A DNA stretch of 64,000 nucleotides, taken from Euryodendron excelsum. Lineage: Eukaryota; Streptophyta; Magnoliopsida; Ericales; Pentaphylacaceae. Position numbers and translations under genes: made by a program. Each line of letters opens with the position of its first letter. Positions within the stretch are counted from its first letter, which is position 1. The stretch spans positions 11,354,501 to 11,418,500 of the forward strand of contig CM065389.1 in assembly GCA_033060915.1 (NCBI GenBank). Reading direction: 5' to 3'. Shown one piece after another: positions 35,161-48,797 of the stretch. The notes beneath the pieces were generated by a model that saw nothing but the letters and a program-made list of their open reading frames with translations, was not told the DNA's origin and searched no databases.

Positions 35161-35182
35161 TTGGCACTATGGTTGGGAAAGA
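35161..35182 (+). promoter_or_regulatory. Degenerate Athila-type primer binding site
   Basis: TTTTTGGCACTATGGTTGGGA lies about 12-15 bp after the LTR end and resembles the Athila TGGCGCCGTTGCCGGGGA site in position and in most of its bases. It shows that internal sequence of an Athila element once followed this LTR. Confidence 0.55.
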
Positions 35183-35764
35183 CAAGCAATCCACCATTAA
35201 CAATAAGAAATGCCTCTTGTAATGCAATGTATGATACACCACATATGTACGTGCTATTTTAATAATATTTGCCCAATATATCGATGTCTTGTTATCAAAG
35301 GATGTCCCAAATTGACACACTTTAGGTCAACCCCATATCGGCTAAACCTCAGGCTAGTCTCACATCGACTAAACCTCTTCTATGCAATGCAAGATATGCA
35401 CACAATGTATATTGTATGCAATGCCACCTCATAATTCAACACCAGCATCAGTATAGATGATAAAATATTCAATTCATTAAGAGTAAGAATATCTTAATTC
35501 CCCACCTGTTATCGCTTTATAACTACAATTGATTTACTCCTTAGGTTGAATTGGAGTATCTAGTGCCACTTCTGAACCTATCACACATCACCATATTAAA
35601 CTTATGAAATAAATGTGATAATTTATTATCAACGCATTATCATGGCTTGTAACTCTTAGCCATATAATATAGAACATCAATGATGCATTAGAAACTCAAT
35701 TGGATATGTTAAACCCTTTCCCAATGCAATTTAAGGTCAAAAAGAACAATTGATACAACTTATG
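35183..35764. other. No gene seen; possible retroelement leader remnant
   Basis: AT-rich sequence with no recognisable ORF. A short direct repeat (CAT[AC]TCG[GA]CTAAACCTC) occurs near 35334 and 35363. It could be Athila leader or another decayed LTR. Confidence 0.4.
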
Positions 35765-36053
35765 TATTGTTAGGATGAACCCCCTTCACCATAAGGATGA
35801 CCAGAGGCAAGGAATAGCCTAAACTGACTTATCATCAGGAGGAACCCCCATCACCGTCCTAACAACCAAAGAAGAAGAACACCCCGAATTGGCCTATCAT
35901 CAGGACAGTACCTAACTCCATCCTAACAACCCGAGGCCCACGCTTCCTACTGTCAAGATGGACATTCCCACCGTTCTGATGACTAGAGCCAATAATCAAA
36001 CCCTCAAGCTTATCGTCAGGATGACTCCTATCACGGTTCTGATGACCAGAGGC
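35765..36053. repeat. Degenerate approx. 60-bp minisatellite, left part
   Basis: About five irregular units, each starting TATC(A/G)TCAGGA and containing CATCAC(C/G)GTTCTGATGACCA-like sequence. Another unit (TATCGTCAGCACGATGG...CGTCCTAACGACC) lies after the solo LTR at about 40800-40840, so the array was split by that insertion. Confidence 0.7.
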
Positions 36054-39000
36054 TATCGCCCCCCGATTTTTTGGTCCAATGTCCTTTCGACTCAGAGACA
36101 AAAGCATGGAACTCTGTTATTAGAACTCGTCCTCCTAGAAGAATAAGTGCGACTAGGTTTGAATTAAAATTAGTTTAATTAAGGGCATTTTAGAAAAATA
36201 AAAGTCGCCACTTAACTTGATTAAGGTGAGTTAGGGCACCTAAAGCTAAGTATTAATCCAAAGATTAAACTTAGGGTTTTTGGAAAAGATTTTGAAAACT
36301 ATCTCAAGAGAGGGTTTTTAAGAAAATAGGTTGTTTGGCAACCTTTGGGAAGATTTAAGCCCTTTTTGAAAATAACTCTATTTTGGTCTTTCGAAAACAG
36401 AAATCTATGGTCTGGAGGTTGGTTACGTATAGGGAAGATATCCAAATATCATCATCCTACCCCGCCCTTTCAGTACCTATATATCTAATCACCCTTTGTT
36501 CACTCACTAGAATAATCAGTTACCATTATCCACTTAATATCCACTTTAGAGTTTTGAAAATGAAATTTAGTCATTACTTTTTGGATGAATGATGCCTGAT
36601 GCAAGTTTGGAAGGAGTTTGAAAGCATGGGAGTTTTGAAGAAGTTTGAAATAGAAATTTTAAATTGATAGAAATTCTTGAAAAGGGGATTGGAGTTGAAA
36701 TAGAAGTTACGACTGCACCATTTTAGGTTGCCTACGTATCTCATTTGGCGAGAATCAAGTTATTCGTAATTCGAGCAAGAGCCCGAGGGAAAACAGGCGC
36801 ATTAGGGCATTTGGAATGTTTTGAAGACACATTGAGGTCTTTTGAAAGTTTGAAGACATTTTGAGGTCTTTTGAAAAAATGGAACTTGAGAGTTTTGATT
36901 CGGAATCGAATGTTGGAGTATTTTGAAATAGAATTTTGGAACTTTTGAAAGGGGGTTTTGAAATGTATTTGGAACAACTCAAGAGAGGTTTGAAAGTGTT
37001 TTAAAGTCTTATTTTGAAAACCTTGGAGGTATGATTTTGGAGTGTTCTAATAAATTGGTCTTTGCAAAGTTTTTGAAAGGGTTTTTGAAAACACCTACTC
37101 CTTTAGACCCTGTAATATTGACAACCTTGGAGGTTGTTCTTGATATATCACTTTCCTTTGGAATTCTTAACCATAGAAGGGGTAGGAACACCTTATGGTT
37201 GTGAGTTCTTGAAAACATTTTTAGAAATGAATTTGAGATAGAGTGTAGGAATATTTAAACAAAGTTATGGAGTTGGTTTTTGAAATCTCAAGAGAGTAGG
37301 AGGTTTTGTAAAGATGGATTATGAGAGTGGTTTTAAATAGAAAGAACCTTTAAAAGGGGGTTCATGAGTTGGAACCTTGAAATATATTAACCTAGGTTGT
37401 ATTGGCCTAAGGTTAAGGGTGACCTAAGGTTAACTAACTTGGGTTAGGTAAACCTAGGGTTAGGCAACTAGGGTCAAGTTAACCTAGGGTTGGACAAGTA
37501 GGGTTAAGTTAACCTAGAGTTACGGTGACCTAGGGTTAACTAACTTAGGTTAGATTAACCTAGGGTTAGGCAAATAGGGTCAAGTTAATCTAGGATTGGA
37601 CAACTAGGGTCAAGTTAACCTAGGGTCGGACAACTAGGGTCAAAACAACTTAGGATTGGACAACTAGGGTCAAGTTAACCTAGGGTTGGATTGGAAGATA
37701 GCTTTGAAAGGTGATTTTATGCATTTTTTAAAAGAGTTTTGGAAAACCAATCATATTATGCAAAGGACTTTGGTAGACAACCTTTTTAAAGATCATTTCC
37801 ACGAAAATTTGACTCTAACCAAGAATATGGTGTATATGGTTGTTATTTAAAAACCATTCCAAAAAAGGTTTTCTTAGGGCCATTATAACCTTCATCTTGT
37901 CATAAGTGGGGATTTCAAGAGTGAACATAATGATGACAACTTTTTGAAAAATAATTTTTAATGTAAAGATGGAGAGAATGAATCTTTGAAAACCATCTTT
38001 AAAAAAATGGTTTTGAAAATCATTTTTAAAGGAAACCATTCCAACCAGTTAGGGTTCATATGGCCAATGTAAAGGGAGACCACTCAAGAGAGGGTTCCAT
38101 GTAGCCATTCCAACCACTAAACTTGAGAGAATGGAAACATTAGAAATCAAAGAGTTTGAAAATTACTTGTGTGCAAGAATAAAAAGAGAAAAGAATCATT
38201 CTAACAATTTAGGGCTCCTATGGCCAATATAAAAGGGAGACCACTCAAAAGAAGGTTCCATGGGCCATTTCAACCACTAAACTTGAAAGAATAGAAACCT
38301 TGGGAATTAGAGAGTTTGAAAACTATTTTCATACAAGCTGGAATGTAATGATGCAAAAGTGCGAGTTAGGGGTTAATGGGGGATTTTCTAAGGCATGATT
38401 TCTAAGGTCTCATCGTAAATTTCAAGGAACCAACTCTTAGAACCCTTTTGAAAGGAATATGGAGCTTGAAAGTGACATGGAAATAAGAATAACGCAAGCT
38501 TTGTAAAATATAGTTATAAATATAAAAATGAAGCCAAGCACACAAGACATGATCAAGACAGCGATATGCAAGGGGGTCATGAATACATACAAGAATTTAG
38601 GCTACACCACATAATCAAAGGGCTCCTAGGCCATACCATCTTAAAGTAGGCTAGTGAGAGATCCCCCTACACGGTGGCTCCCACTAGCTTTCCTCTAAGC
38701 ATGAACTAAGAGCCCTCTTAGCTTCAAGCATGCAAGAAAGGGGTTTGAAGATAGGGATTAAAATAGATAATAGCCTAAGTAGGCTAGGAGGGAGAAGAAA
38801 AAAGAGTGGGGGAATACAAAAATGTAAAAGAAACACCACATTTTGCCTTCGATACACTTGTAATCTTCTATGAATGCCTTGACTTGAACTTAAATGGCTT
38901 CAAGTAGGCTTGAGAGGCTAGAAGGAGGAGTTTAATGGAGTACAGAGCTATGTAGGTGAAGTGTATGGGTTAGGGGGAGGTGGAATCTAGTCTAAGTGTT

Positions 39001-40773
39001 GGAGAAGTGAGATGTATATAGAAATTCGAGGTTCCTGAGCAGTTTTAGCAAAGTTTCGTATCAATTTTCAATTCTGGAATATGCAAAGGGGGTGGCCTGT
39101 ATTTATAGGCAACCTGGGTGAGGCTTGGCGCATGAAGCACATGCACCAGTACTGTTCCATTGCCAGAATGCTACATGACACCCATTGTACTGGCTAAATT
39201 CTGACGGTTGATCGAACTTTGGCCAATTCGATCAAAATCTAGGCACATGTAGCATACGCTCTGTCACCGGGAGTGTTTGTTTAAACTTTGCCTCGATGAT
39301 TGAGTTGACCGGGAAGGTTCTGGGACGAATCTGTTGCACCTAGGGTGTTCTTCTAGGGTTTCTCGTGAACTTTCTTATTTTCGAAAAGTTCGAATGGCGT
39401 TCGAAAGTGTGAGATATCATCTTGGAAAATGTGCATAAAATTACATCTTTGCGGATCATATGTGATACGCTTCGCGAGGGTTCGAAAGTAATTGTTTTTG
39501 TGTCGCATGATAACGGCCTTTGGGAAACAACCTTTTTGATCGAACCGTACTGATGGAAAGTACTTTAGAAATACTTTTGAAAATTTTCTAATTTACGCAT
39601 TTCTCAAGTCTTTTAACATTGCGTTATAATCAGGGAATTGGGAAAAAAGTCAATCTTAGCAGAGCATCTATGAGACGTTCCAAGGGTAGCTGAAAGTTAT
39701 AGTTTTCGAGCCATACGATGAGCACCTTCCGGAAGCGATCTATCCAATCGAGTTGTATCAATGGAAAGACCTATGAATGACCTTTCGGGAATTCCCTGGC
39801 ATTTCTCAAGTCGTTTGACGATGCATTATAACCAGGAAACCGAGAGAAAAGGCAATTTAGGCAGAGTGTCTGCGAGACGCTCCAGGAAACTTTTAACGAG
39901 TCGTGGGTGTTTAGCATCGTAAGGTCCTTTTTAGGTTAAACAAGGGTGTGTGATAAGACTCGTCGTTCAATATCCTAGGACCGGTGTTGCTTTGGGGCGC
40001 GTTCGGGTTGTCAGAGCAAAACGATTATTTAGGCTGGGCTTGGTTGGAAATGGTCAGGAATGGATTAGAGTGTTATGTTAAGTGTGCTGGGTCATTCAGA
40101 GATGGTTTTGGGAGAGTCTTTTACCGTTTGGTGGGGTTTGTGTAGTGTTGGGGCATTTAGGGGCAAAACAGTCATTTTGACCAAAGTTAGTCGGAATTGA
40201 ACCGGATGGAGTGTGGAGTACGCATAACATTTTAGTAACATTTTGGAAGGGTGGACTTACCGTTTTGAGGGATTTTGAACTTTCTCAAAACATGCATGGA
40301 GGCCCAAGGGGTAGGTTTGGTCATTTTTCTCAGAGAGCTACCTATAGGGTGGTGTTGGTTCCTAAGAACGCCTGGTCTTAGAAAGCTACCTGTGAGGGTG
40401 GTGTTGGTATCCGAGAATGCCAGGTGTCAGAAAACTACCAAATGAGGGACATTCTACATTGGTAGGCTAGCAGGCGCTAGTAGTGAACTATCTGGAATTT
40501 GATGAGGTGTTGGTCCCCGAGATCGCCCGATCTCAGGAAGTTACCTGGATGGTGTTGGTTCCCAAGACTGCTCGGTCCCGAAAAATTGCTTGGAATGCTT
40601 GGGGGCATAATGGTGCTTATGGCTCCAGCGGGACCTTGTGGGCTCAAGAACCGGCCATTTAACTGAATTAGAGTTTGAAAGACCCGTCTTGGGTTTACAT
40701 GTGTTGTGGTGTTTAAAAACTGGGTCCGGTCAGGCTGGATATTGCTGAGCGGGCAAAAATGGGGGTGCTTACA
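36054..40773 (-). mobile_element. Solo LTR of the Ogre-like family (4720 bp)
   Basis: Collinear with the two LTRs of the element at 1-23194, including TAGGGT repeats at 37390-37690 and the same TCCCCGAGATCGCCCGATC segment near the right end. Termini on the plus strand are TATCGCCCCCCG (the canonical TGTCGCG start is mutated) and GGGGTGCTTACA. It is flanked by perfect 5-bp duplications GAGGC at 36049-36053 and 40774-40778. It is more diverged than the other two LTRs, so it is probably an older insertion. No primer site or interior is present. Confidence 0.93.
37390..37690. repeat. TAGGGT-rich approx. 30-bp repeats in the solo LTR
   Basis: Third copy of the array at 1200-1560. Units read AACTAGGGTCAAGTTAACC with GG(A/T)TTGGAC between; five to six units by eye. 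Confidence 0.75.
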
Positions 40774-40778
40774 GAGGC

Positions 40779-42081
40779 CATTTCATAACACTTTTAGCTT
40801 ATCGTCAGCACGATGGCCAGATTCGTCCTAACGACCTGAATTCCTCCCTTTCCACCTACTTGGCTTGAAAATGAGTTCCAAGCCAGGGATCAAGACTTCC
40901 ATACAAACCTAATACAAAAGATAATTGTTTTTAGGATCAACATGAAGTTCTAAAGTCTCAAATAAAGCTCCAAAACATTAAAACATGAATACTATTCAAG
41001 ATTCAACGCTTTCACTTGGAAATCCTAAACACTCCCCCACACCTCATCTCAATTCTCACCTCCATGGCATGAAATGATATGCTAGCATGCAAGAATTCAT
41101 AGAACCATAATGAAACTAGCATGAACATGAAATTTCTCACCTCAAACAATGAAACAGAAGCCTCCCCCTTCAATCTCTTCTTCTTCTCTTCCCTTCTCTT
41201 CGTTCTTCTCTTTTCTCTCTCTTTTTCTTTTGCCAAACACACAAAATACTAACAAGCTCATCTCTCTTCTCTCCTCCGTTGGCTTCAAGCCATCTATAGA
41301 TACAACTTTGCATCTATAGTTACACATATCACACACACACACACATGCTAGCACAAGAATACACCACATACACACATCTTATGCGCACACCTCACTTAGG
41401 TGAAACATGCACCTAAGTGTCATTCACCCAGCTCTTCCTTACTTCCTTAATCCATATGATTAGCATAATCAATCACACTTATGATAATTAATCATTATTA
41501 ACATTAAGCTAAGCATTAAGATTAATTAAGATAATTAAGCATGGATTAAGCTAATTAATCATGCTTAAAATTATTATAATCCCCCCATAACATGCTATCA
41601 TTAAAAAATGTTAATCAAGTTCCTTAATTAAGAAAAATTATGCACCAAAAGTATGATATTAAGCTAAATGTGATGCTAAGCAACATAGGATTTACTACTA
41701 CCCCATATAATATTCTTACCGGGCCTTACCTTCTATAGCTATCACTTGAGAGATCTTATTTGTTCTAATGCATTATTGAGTGCTCTAACCCTAGAAAGAG
41801 TAGCAACATGCCTCAGGTATTACATTCCATAAAATCCCCTTGCTACATCCCTACGAGAACAAGCCATTTCTTTTCTGGGCAGAAGTCAGGTAGGAGGGCC
41901 AGCGCCCTTTCTCTTCTAGCATTAATAAGACTTTGACTTCTTTGCTTAAGGAAAGGAATAAGGAGCAAACATGGCATGAGTCTTAGCGTCTGCATCTATA
42001 AGGGTAGAGAAAGTATAGGAATAAGGAATGCATTATAACAAATAATATTTAGCAAGGTGGCTTGAATCCAAGCCATGACCT
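40779..42081. other. Unassigned repeat-derived sequence, no gene seen
   Basis: After the last minisatellite unit (to about 40840) no conserved ORF is seen. On the minus strand, 41260-41140 is a purine-rich, Lys/Arg/Glu-coding stretch of a type found in 5' leaders of LTR elements, so part may be an LTR of another family. A (CA)n microsatellite lies at 41328-41345. Bases 41800-42081 may be the 3' end of the LINE that continues beyond the solo LTR. Confidence 0.4.
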
Positions 42082-42086
42082 GCAGT

Positions 42087-43751
42087 TGCTTGATCTACTT
42101 AACACACCCAAGAGCAGATGCAGCGAAGTAGTATATAATAAAAATTACCCAGTAAGACTGGGATCGTACCACAGAGAACTAATATAGTAATTAAAATCGG
42201 ATGACAAATGCAACCATAAGAAAAATAAAATCTTTTTGTAATTTTGAGATGGAGGTTGCTAAACTAGATAACCACGCCAAAAATGCTTGTAAAATAAAGT
42301 AGTCTTTGATTTAATTGATTTAATCACTTGACTTACTTGAGAATGATTAGTACAAATTTAATAACTGTCAATCATTTAGCCTACTCAGGCCTCATAAATT
42401 AGCAAATGAGTATATTCAAAATAATAAATTACGTAGAATATGACATTAAAATCACAAACTCTCGTCATCGACTCATAAAAACTAGGTAATGCTTTGTCAG
42501 AGTATAAGTGTAACAAGCATAATTAAAGGCACATTTTCAAAAGTTCTAGCTTAGAAACTTATTCAATTAAAATCGAAGACCCTCATCATCAATTTGCATA
42601 CACCGAGCTATGCTCTATCAGAGCATAGAGTATTATACACATAATTAAAATTTTAAGTTTTCGAAAGGAACTAAACGTTAATTATTCATAAATATAACTC
42701 AATCCATTCCAGATTAGAATTAAGGGCCTTAGGTCCCCACCAGAGGTTTGGACATAAAAATATATCAGACAGAGAACCCATATAAAATATATGTCTCTAG
42801 AAAGTGTAGAGTAAACTAGCATCTACTTTACTCTTACACTACTCATATATTAATTACACTACTCTTAAACTTACTCTAGTCTAAACTCACATGAACTATT
42901 ACGTGAATAAAATATACGTGTACATGCCCAAGCATGCAATATACCAAATGTGTGCAAAAACACTAAGTTTTCAAATAAATCCGGAATGAAAAGATAAGCC
43001 TTAATTAATCATCTCAATTCAGTCAAGCGATCTTCCCAGTTGGCTCCAAGAATAAAACTAGCTACTCATAATATTAAAAAGACTTGACTTGATAAAAAAT
43101 GATTTCATAAATAAAAAGTGTTTAAACAATAGTAAAATACAAGACTGAAATTAAAATACTGACTGGAAAAAAAAAACTGCTAACAAACTAACTAAAAATC
43201 TATTCCTAATCTACTCCTAAGAAAGAAATGGTTGAATAGAGCTTTGGACTGGAGCTCTGAGCTCCCTTCCTAGACTCTGAACTCTCTGCCTCCCTTGCCA
43301 ATTTATAGGCATGATTGAAGACGGAAGCCTTCTACTTCCTTTGCTTTCTGTTTTTTTTCTTTATTTTCCACTTGATTCTTCTTTGGCCAACAATGGCTTC
43401 CACCATCCCTTTCTCTTGTTTATTTAATCCAACTCACAATCAATTTTTTTTGTTTGCTTTTGGTCGCTCACCTGCGTGCGCGCGCGCGCGTGCACACACA
43501 CACACACACACACACATATAATTATACTCATTAACACACACACACACACATACTACATCAAATTAACACTCGAATAAATGTCTTTGTACACGCCGACTTC
43601 ATTTTGTCCAAATTTAGCTTTAAATCTATACAAGACACGAAAAACATTAAAAAAATACCAAAATTATATTAAAAATGATAAATAATATATAAATAAGTAC
43701 TAACAATAGATTACAATTGGAAACTCTGATTGTACTTTTAGAGTATAATCA
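42087..43751 (-). mobile_element. Athila-type solo LTR (about 1665 bp) in the LINE 3' region
   Basis: On the minus strand it starts TGATTATACTCTAAAAGTAC, closely matching the LTR at 33335 (whose TGTGATT start has lost TG here), and ends ATCAAGCA. The flanks are CCAGT (43752-43756) and GCAGT (42082-42086) on the plus strand, a 5-bp duplication with one difference. The LINE reading frame runs up to its upstream edge. Confidence 0.75.
43474..43549. repeat. Compound (CG)n(CA)n microsatellite
   Basis: GCGTGCGCGCGCGCG passes directly into an 11-unit CA tract, then after about 20 bp a second CA tract. It lies in the Athila solo LTR. Alternating purine-pyrimidine sequence of this kind can adopt Z-DNA; that is general knowledge, not shown here. 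Confidence 0.9.
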
Positions 43752-46700
43752 CCAGTTTAGGGGACTTGACAATTACCTCCCATATAACTAGCTTGTTATT
43801 GAAGATAAGATAATTCTTTGTGATCCAAATATTCCAAATGCTGGCCAAAAACAGAGCATTCCAAATTAGCTTACCCATTTTTTTGTTCTTACAATTAAAC
43901 CACCAGGTGCAATGCTGAGATATGCTTTGATGACTCACCAATTCCATTCCCCAGCAACTAAGGATACTACTCCAAACTACCCAGGAGACTTTGCAATTAA
44001 GAAGGAGATGATTAGAATCTTCCATCTCATTCTTACGAAATTCACAGAGTGCATTCTCCTCCTGAAGAAGAATTTTCCTTTCTAGAAAGAAAACCCTAGT
44101 TTTAATCCTTCCTTGTACGGCCTGCCATTCAAAGATCTGAATCGTTAGAGGGGCTCAAGATTTCTAGAGCAGAACCAATTATGGCTGATCCAGAAGATCC
44201 ACCTCCTCAACCTCTAAGCAAAAATATTTTACAGAAAATAACCCATTAAAGCTTGCATACCTAGATAATGAATCCAAAGCTTTCCTATTGAGAGCCACAT
44301 TTCCTACTAAAGACTTAAGATCCTCCACACTATTTTCCTCCCATGAAAATAAATTCCTTCTAAAACTTAGGTTCCAAGAGCCTAATTCATCTCTAATATT
44401 AGAGATTATTTCTTCTTTTTGCTCTGAGATAAAGAATAATCTAGGAAAACTAATTTGTAGCAGAGGTCCTTCAAGCCATGGTTCTTTCTAGAACAAAGTT
44501 GAGCTCTCCTTTCCAATAGAAATTCTAAGATTAGATGGCATAAACATTTTGAATGGTTGTTGATCTTCCCTTAGCATCAAAATATCTTTCATCATAATTG
44601 AGAGCTTTTCCTTTTGATCATATAGGAAGGTCCACCTTTATTCATTCCATTTGTATTTCTGACACAAAGCTTTCCTCCAAAGTGCATTCCTGTCTTAAGC
44701 AAATTTCCACCATCACTTTACCTGTAAAGCCATATTCATTACTCTTATAAGTACCAAGCCTAAGCCTCATTTTTGCTTACTAATAGTCACCCTACTCCAC
44801 TTTACATAATGAATGCATTTTTTTATTTATCTGGTCACCCTAGATAAATCTTCTTTGAACTTTATCAATCTACTTACATACCTTAATTGAAACTATATAC
44901 ATAGAAAGATAGTAAGTTGGTAGGTTTGCCACACTTGCTTTTAATAGGATTAATCTATCTCCAATCAATAGGAATCTCCTTTTCCATAAAGCAAGCTTGT
45001 TGTTAATCCTATCTACCACCCTTAACCAGCTACAGGTGTTTCTGGGGTTGGCCCCAGGAGAGAGACCGAGGTAATTCATGGGGAGGGCTTGTTGTTTACA
45101 TTTGAAAATATCTTTAACCTTTGACAAAAAGCCTTCATCAATTCCAACTCCACTAACCACTGATTTTTCAAAATTAATTCTAAAGCCAGTTAACAATTCA
45201 AAACATCTTAAGAAACTCTTGAAGTTCCTAACCTCCTCCAAGTTAGCTATGCTAAAAATTAAAGTATCATCAGCAAATTGTAAGTGAAAATAACCATACC
45301 TTTAGAGCCTAGTATGCTTCCTTTGACAAGCCTTAGGTTTCTTGCTCTTGAGAGAAGTACATTTAATTCTTCAGTCATAATGATAAATAGGAAATGTGAT
45401 AAGGAATCTCCTTGCCTTAAGCCTTTTCGCATCTTGAACTCTTTTGTAGGTGCCCCATTGACTAATACTGAGACCCCAATAGAGGATAAACATTTATGAA
45501 TCCAATTACACCATTTTTTTTCCCAAAGCCCATCTTTGCCATCATGAGAGATAGAAACCCCAATTAACATTGTCAAAGGCCTTCTTAAAATCGAGCTTCA
45601 TAACCAAACCTTTCCTATTGTTGCTCCTTCAATCATCTATTAGTTCATTTGCAATCAAAACCCCATCTAGAATCTGTTTACCTTTTACAAAGGTAGTTTA
45701 ATTCTTACTAATGATCTCTCCCAGCAACTTCCTCAATCTGACTAATAGAGTTTTTGATAAAACCTTGTAAATGGAAGATAACAGAGAGATAGGTTTATAG
45801 CTTGCTGAGGAATCAAGACACTCCACCTTTGGGATTAGTGTTATAAATGAGGCATTAAGATCTTTGAGTAACTTACCATTTTTATGAAATTCCTCCATGA
45901 ATTGAAGAATGACCCCTTTTATCTTATTCCAGAGGCTTTGCCAAAAGTTTAATTTGAAACCATCTGAGCCAAGAGCTTTATTACCATTATAGCTTTTAAG
46001 AGCATCTCAGACTTCTGACTCATCAAAACCCCTTTCCAATGCTTCCTTCAATTCCAAGCTCAGTTTCCTGACAAACACTCTCTCTAAGAAAGCTCTGTCA
46101 TTGAAGTCTTCCTTAAAGCCACTTTCGTAACGGTTGAAAACAGTTTCCTTTATCTGAGATGGATGAGATAACACTATTCCATTAACCACCAACTGCCCTA
46201 AAACGTTTCTCATACACCTTGCTTTCATGGAGGCAAGGAAATAACTTGTATTATTGTCTCCCAATTGTAGCACGATCATCCTAGACTTTTGCCTGCAAAC
46301 AGATTCTTCTCTAAGATAGTGTTTCCAGAGCTTATGCTTTATGTCTCTTCTTCTCTGCATATATATCATTGAGGAATTTAACTCCCCCAAAAGATCAATT
46401 TTATGTAATTCCTCTTCAACCTCCTTTGACTTTCTTTTCCAGGAGCATTCCTTCTCTTTGTGTCATTTCTTAATTGTTCTTTTTTAAAGCTAGCATTTTT
46501 CCAAGTAGCACATAGCCTGCCCATCTTGATAATCTTGTTGAAACCCAAACATCCTAAATAAGCAGGATGAAAGACTTCATCTTGTACCAAGGTTCAAACC
46601 CAATCATGCTTTTCGTCTGACAGAAGCACAGGGAAGTGATTAGAAAGCATACATTGTAGCCCCCATTATGAGTAGCTAAAGTTGGTTAGCCATTCATTAC

Positions 46701-46843
46701 TTAGCAAAATCTGTCCAGCCTACTCCACACCTTATCCCTTTGTAGATTAGACTATGTGAAGTTTCTGCCTACCATTGGAATATCTATTAGGTCTGCATTC
46801 TTAGTAAAGGAAAGAAATCTCCTCATCCCATTTGAGACTCTAG

Positions 46844-47246
46844 TAGGTATGTGCAAAAGAATCAATAGAACCGAGAACTAAACCAATCCGGCCTTTTGGG
46901 GTTAGTTTGGTTAAGTTCTAAGAGGCCACTGGTTCGGTCCTGGTTCAAAGAATTAGTAAACCAAGCAGTTTGGTTTGGTTTGCTTCTCGAGTTAATGATT
47001 TTCTAAACCAAAATCGAACTGAAACCGAATCGAACCAAAACCAACCTAGACCCGACCTTGGAATTGATTCCATACAACCTACAATAGGCTTGATGACACC
47101 TTAATATTGCTTAAAGATATATAAACACCATTTAGGTTAGGGTTTCTCTTTCTCAATCACACCTCATAGCCTACCGCTCATCTCCCTCTTTTCTTCATCT
47201 TCTACTTTGACTCTGAGATTCTGAGAGTCTGATCAGATCATTAAGT

Positions 47247-47296
<50 letters not shown>

Positions 47297-47438
47297 CTTG
47301 TCTCTCTGCCTTTCATCATCATCGTTTTCATTTATTATACAGTACAATATTCACCAAGACACCAATCAGGCGATCATCTCTTCCCCTCTTCTTCAGATCT
47401 CAATCATCATTATCAGGTAACTCTTCCCCTCTGCTTCG

Positions 47439-47493
<55 letters not shown>

Positions 47494-48797
47494 TTGATAC
47501 TTGTCTCTCTGTCTGTTTCTCAATCTTTATTGGGGTTTTGGCATATTTTCTTTTTCGATAGCCCTTCTTGTCACCCGAGAGAAATCTAAAAAAATTGCTC
47601 TTCAAATCAAGAAACAAATCTTCAACACCATCAAAAGATTGCTGGTAGGTAGTAAACATATGTCCAGGTGATTAGAGTTTAGTGGCAAGTGCAAGTCTTA
47701 CACACAAAAAAAAGCAGCTCGCGTAGAATAGCAAATGAAAATATAAAACATGTTGCTTCTAAAGTTGAGCAAACATTTGATCTGAAAATTAACCACAATA
47801 ATCTCTTTTGCACAAGGCTAGAGGAGCTTCCAGAATAGGGCAAAACAGAACTCACAATGGCTCAATAGCCAGTTCTTTTAGTTTCCTTTTTAAAGATGAA
47901 TGATCAAAATTTTAAAGCAGTTTCAGTAGAGGATGTTTTTTAGGGTGTTTTCATGTTAGTACTTTTCTTATAGTCTTCTTTTTCTCTTTTTTTTTTTTGT
48001 TGCTAAATGTGTTTCTGTGTGTGTATGTGTGTTTTGCAAGTTACTGTTAGTCATAAACACCTTTCTGCCATCCAATAATGCTTCACATGATCACACACAT
48101 CTTTACACAAGTGGTTAACGCTTGGCTGGCTGGCATTGGTGGTATTTGGGCCTTGATCCTTGATCCTTGATGAGTGGATTATTATAAGGGGTTAGTGCAT
48201 GCCATAATCTTTTTTTTTTGGGTTTAGTGGAGGGTTAGTTTAGTTTTGAAGTTTTTTTTATTATTCTATATGTACACATTTATAGATTCATTCTTACCTT
48301 TTATATTGTAATTTCACTGTTGGATTGTTATTTGGTTATCTTGGAAGTTTAGAACAATATGAACATGATTTCGTGTTTGAGTCCTAGTGGTGAATCTGGA
48401 GATTTATATTTGGATTTGGCTTGTATTAGTTATGACTATTAAACTATGTTCTTGTTTGTGGTTGTTTTCATTTAGAAGACTACTTATTGTACTTGATTTG
48501 GTAGATTATTTACATGGCTACTTTCTATAAATTTTGAGGATTGAAAATTTTGTATCTATGTAATGGATTAAGCAAAACTATACAGGCAGAATCGAACCAA
48601 CCCAACCCGGCCTAATCCGACTTGGCTAGAACCGAGGAACCGATCCAAACTAACCTGAACCGAGTTGGGTTGGTTCGGTTCAGTTCCATGAAATGATTGA
48701 TTCGGTCCTGGGTCCAAAATTTTGGAACTGATGAAGATCGATTCGGTCGTTTGGGTTAGCCATCAACCCAAACCAAACCGACCCATGCACACCCCTA
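46844..48797. mobile_element. Non-autonomous hAT element (1954 bp) inside the LINE
   Basis: The ends are short inverted repeats, TAGGTATGTGCA on the left and TGCACACCCCTA on the right. They are flanked by 8-bp duplications GACTCTAG (46836-46843) and GAATCTAG (48798-48805), seven of eight identical. Subterminal regions on both sides are dense in AACCGAACC/GGTTCGGTT motifs, a usual hAT feature. No transposase ORF was found. The interior holds two (CT)n tracts with duplicated flanks and AT-rich filler. Removal restores the LINE endonuclease context. Confidence 0.88.
47253..47491. repeat. Two (CT)n tracts with duplicated flanks inside the hAT element
   Basis: CT tracts at 47253-47292 and 47440-47491 are each followed by GATACTTGTCTCTCTG, so a segment of about 195 bp with the microsatellite appears duplicated. 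Confidence 0.85.

Noticed and set aside
43315..43521. Plus-strand ORF of 68 codons with a hydrophobic start
   Set aside because: It ends in the CA microsatellite and lies within an Athila solo LTR.
47393..47659. Minus-strand ORF with an Arg-Glu repeat
   Set aside because: It results from the (CT)n tract in the hAT element.
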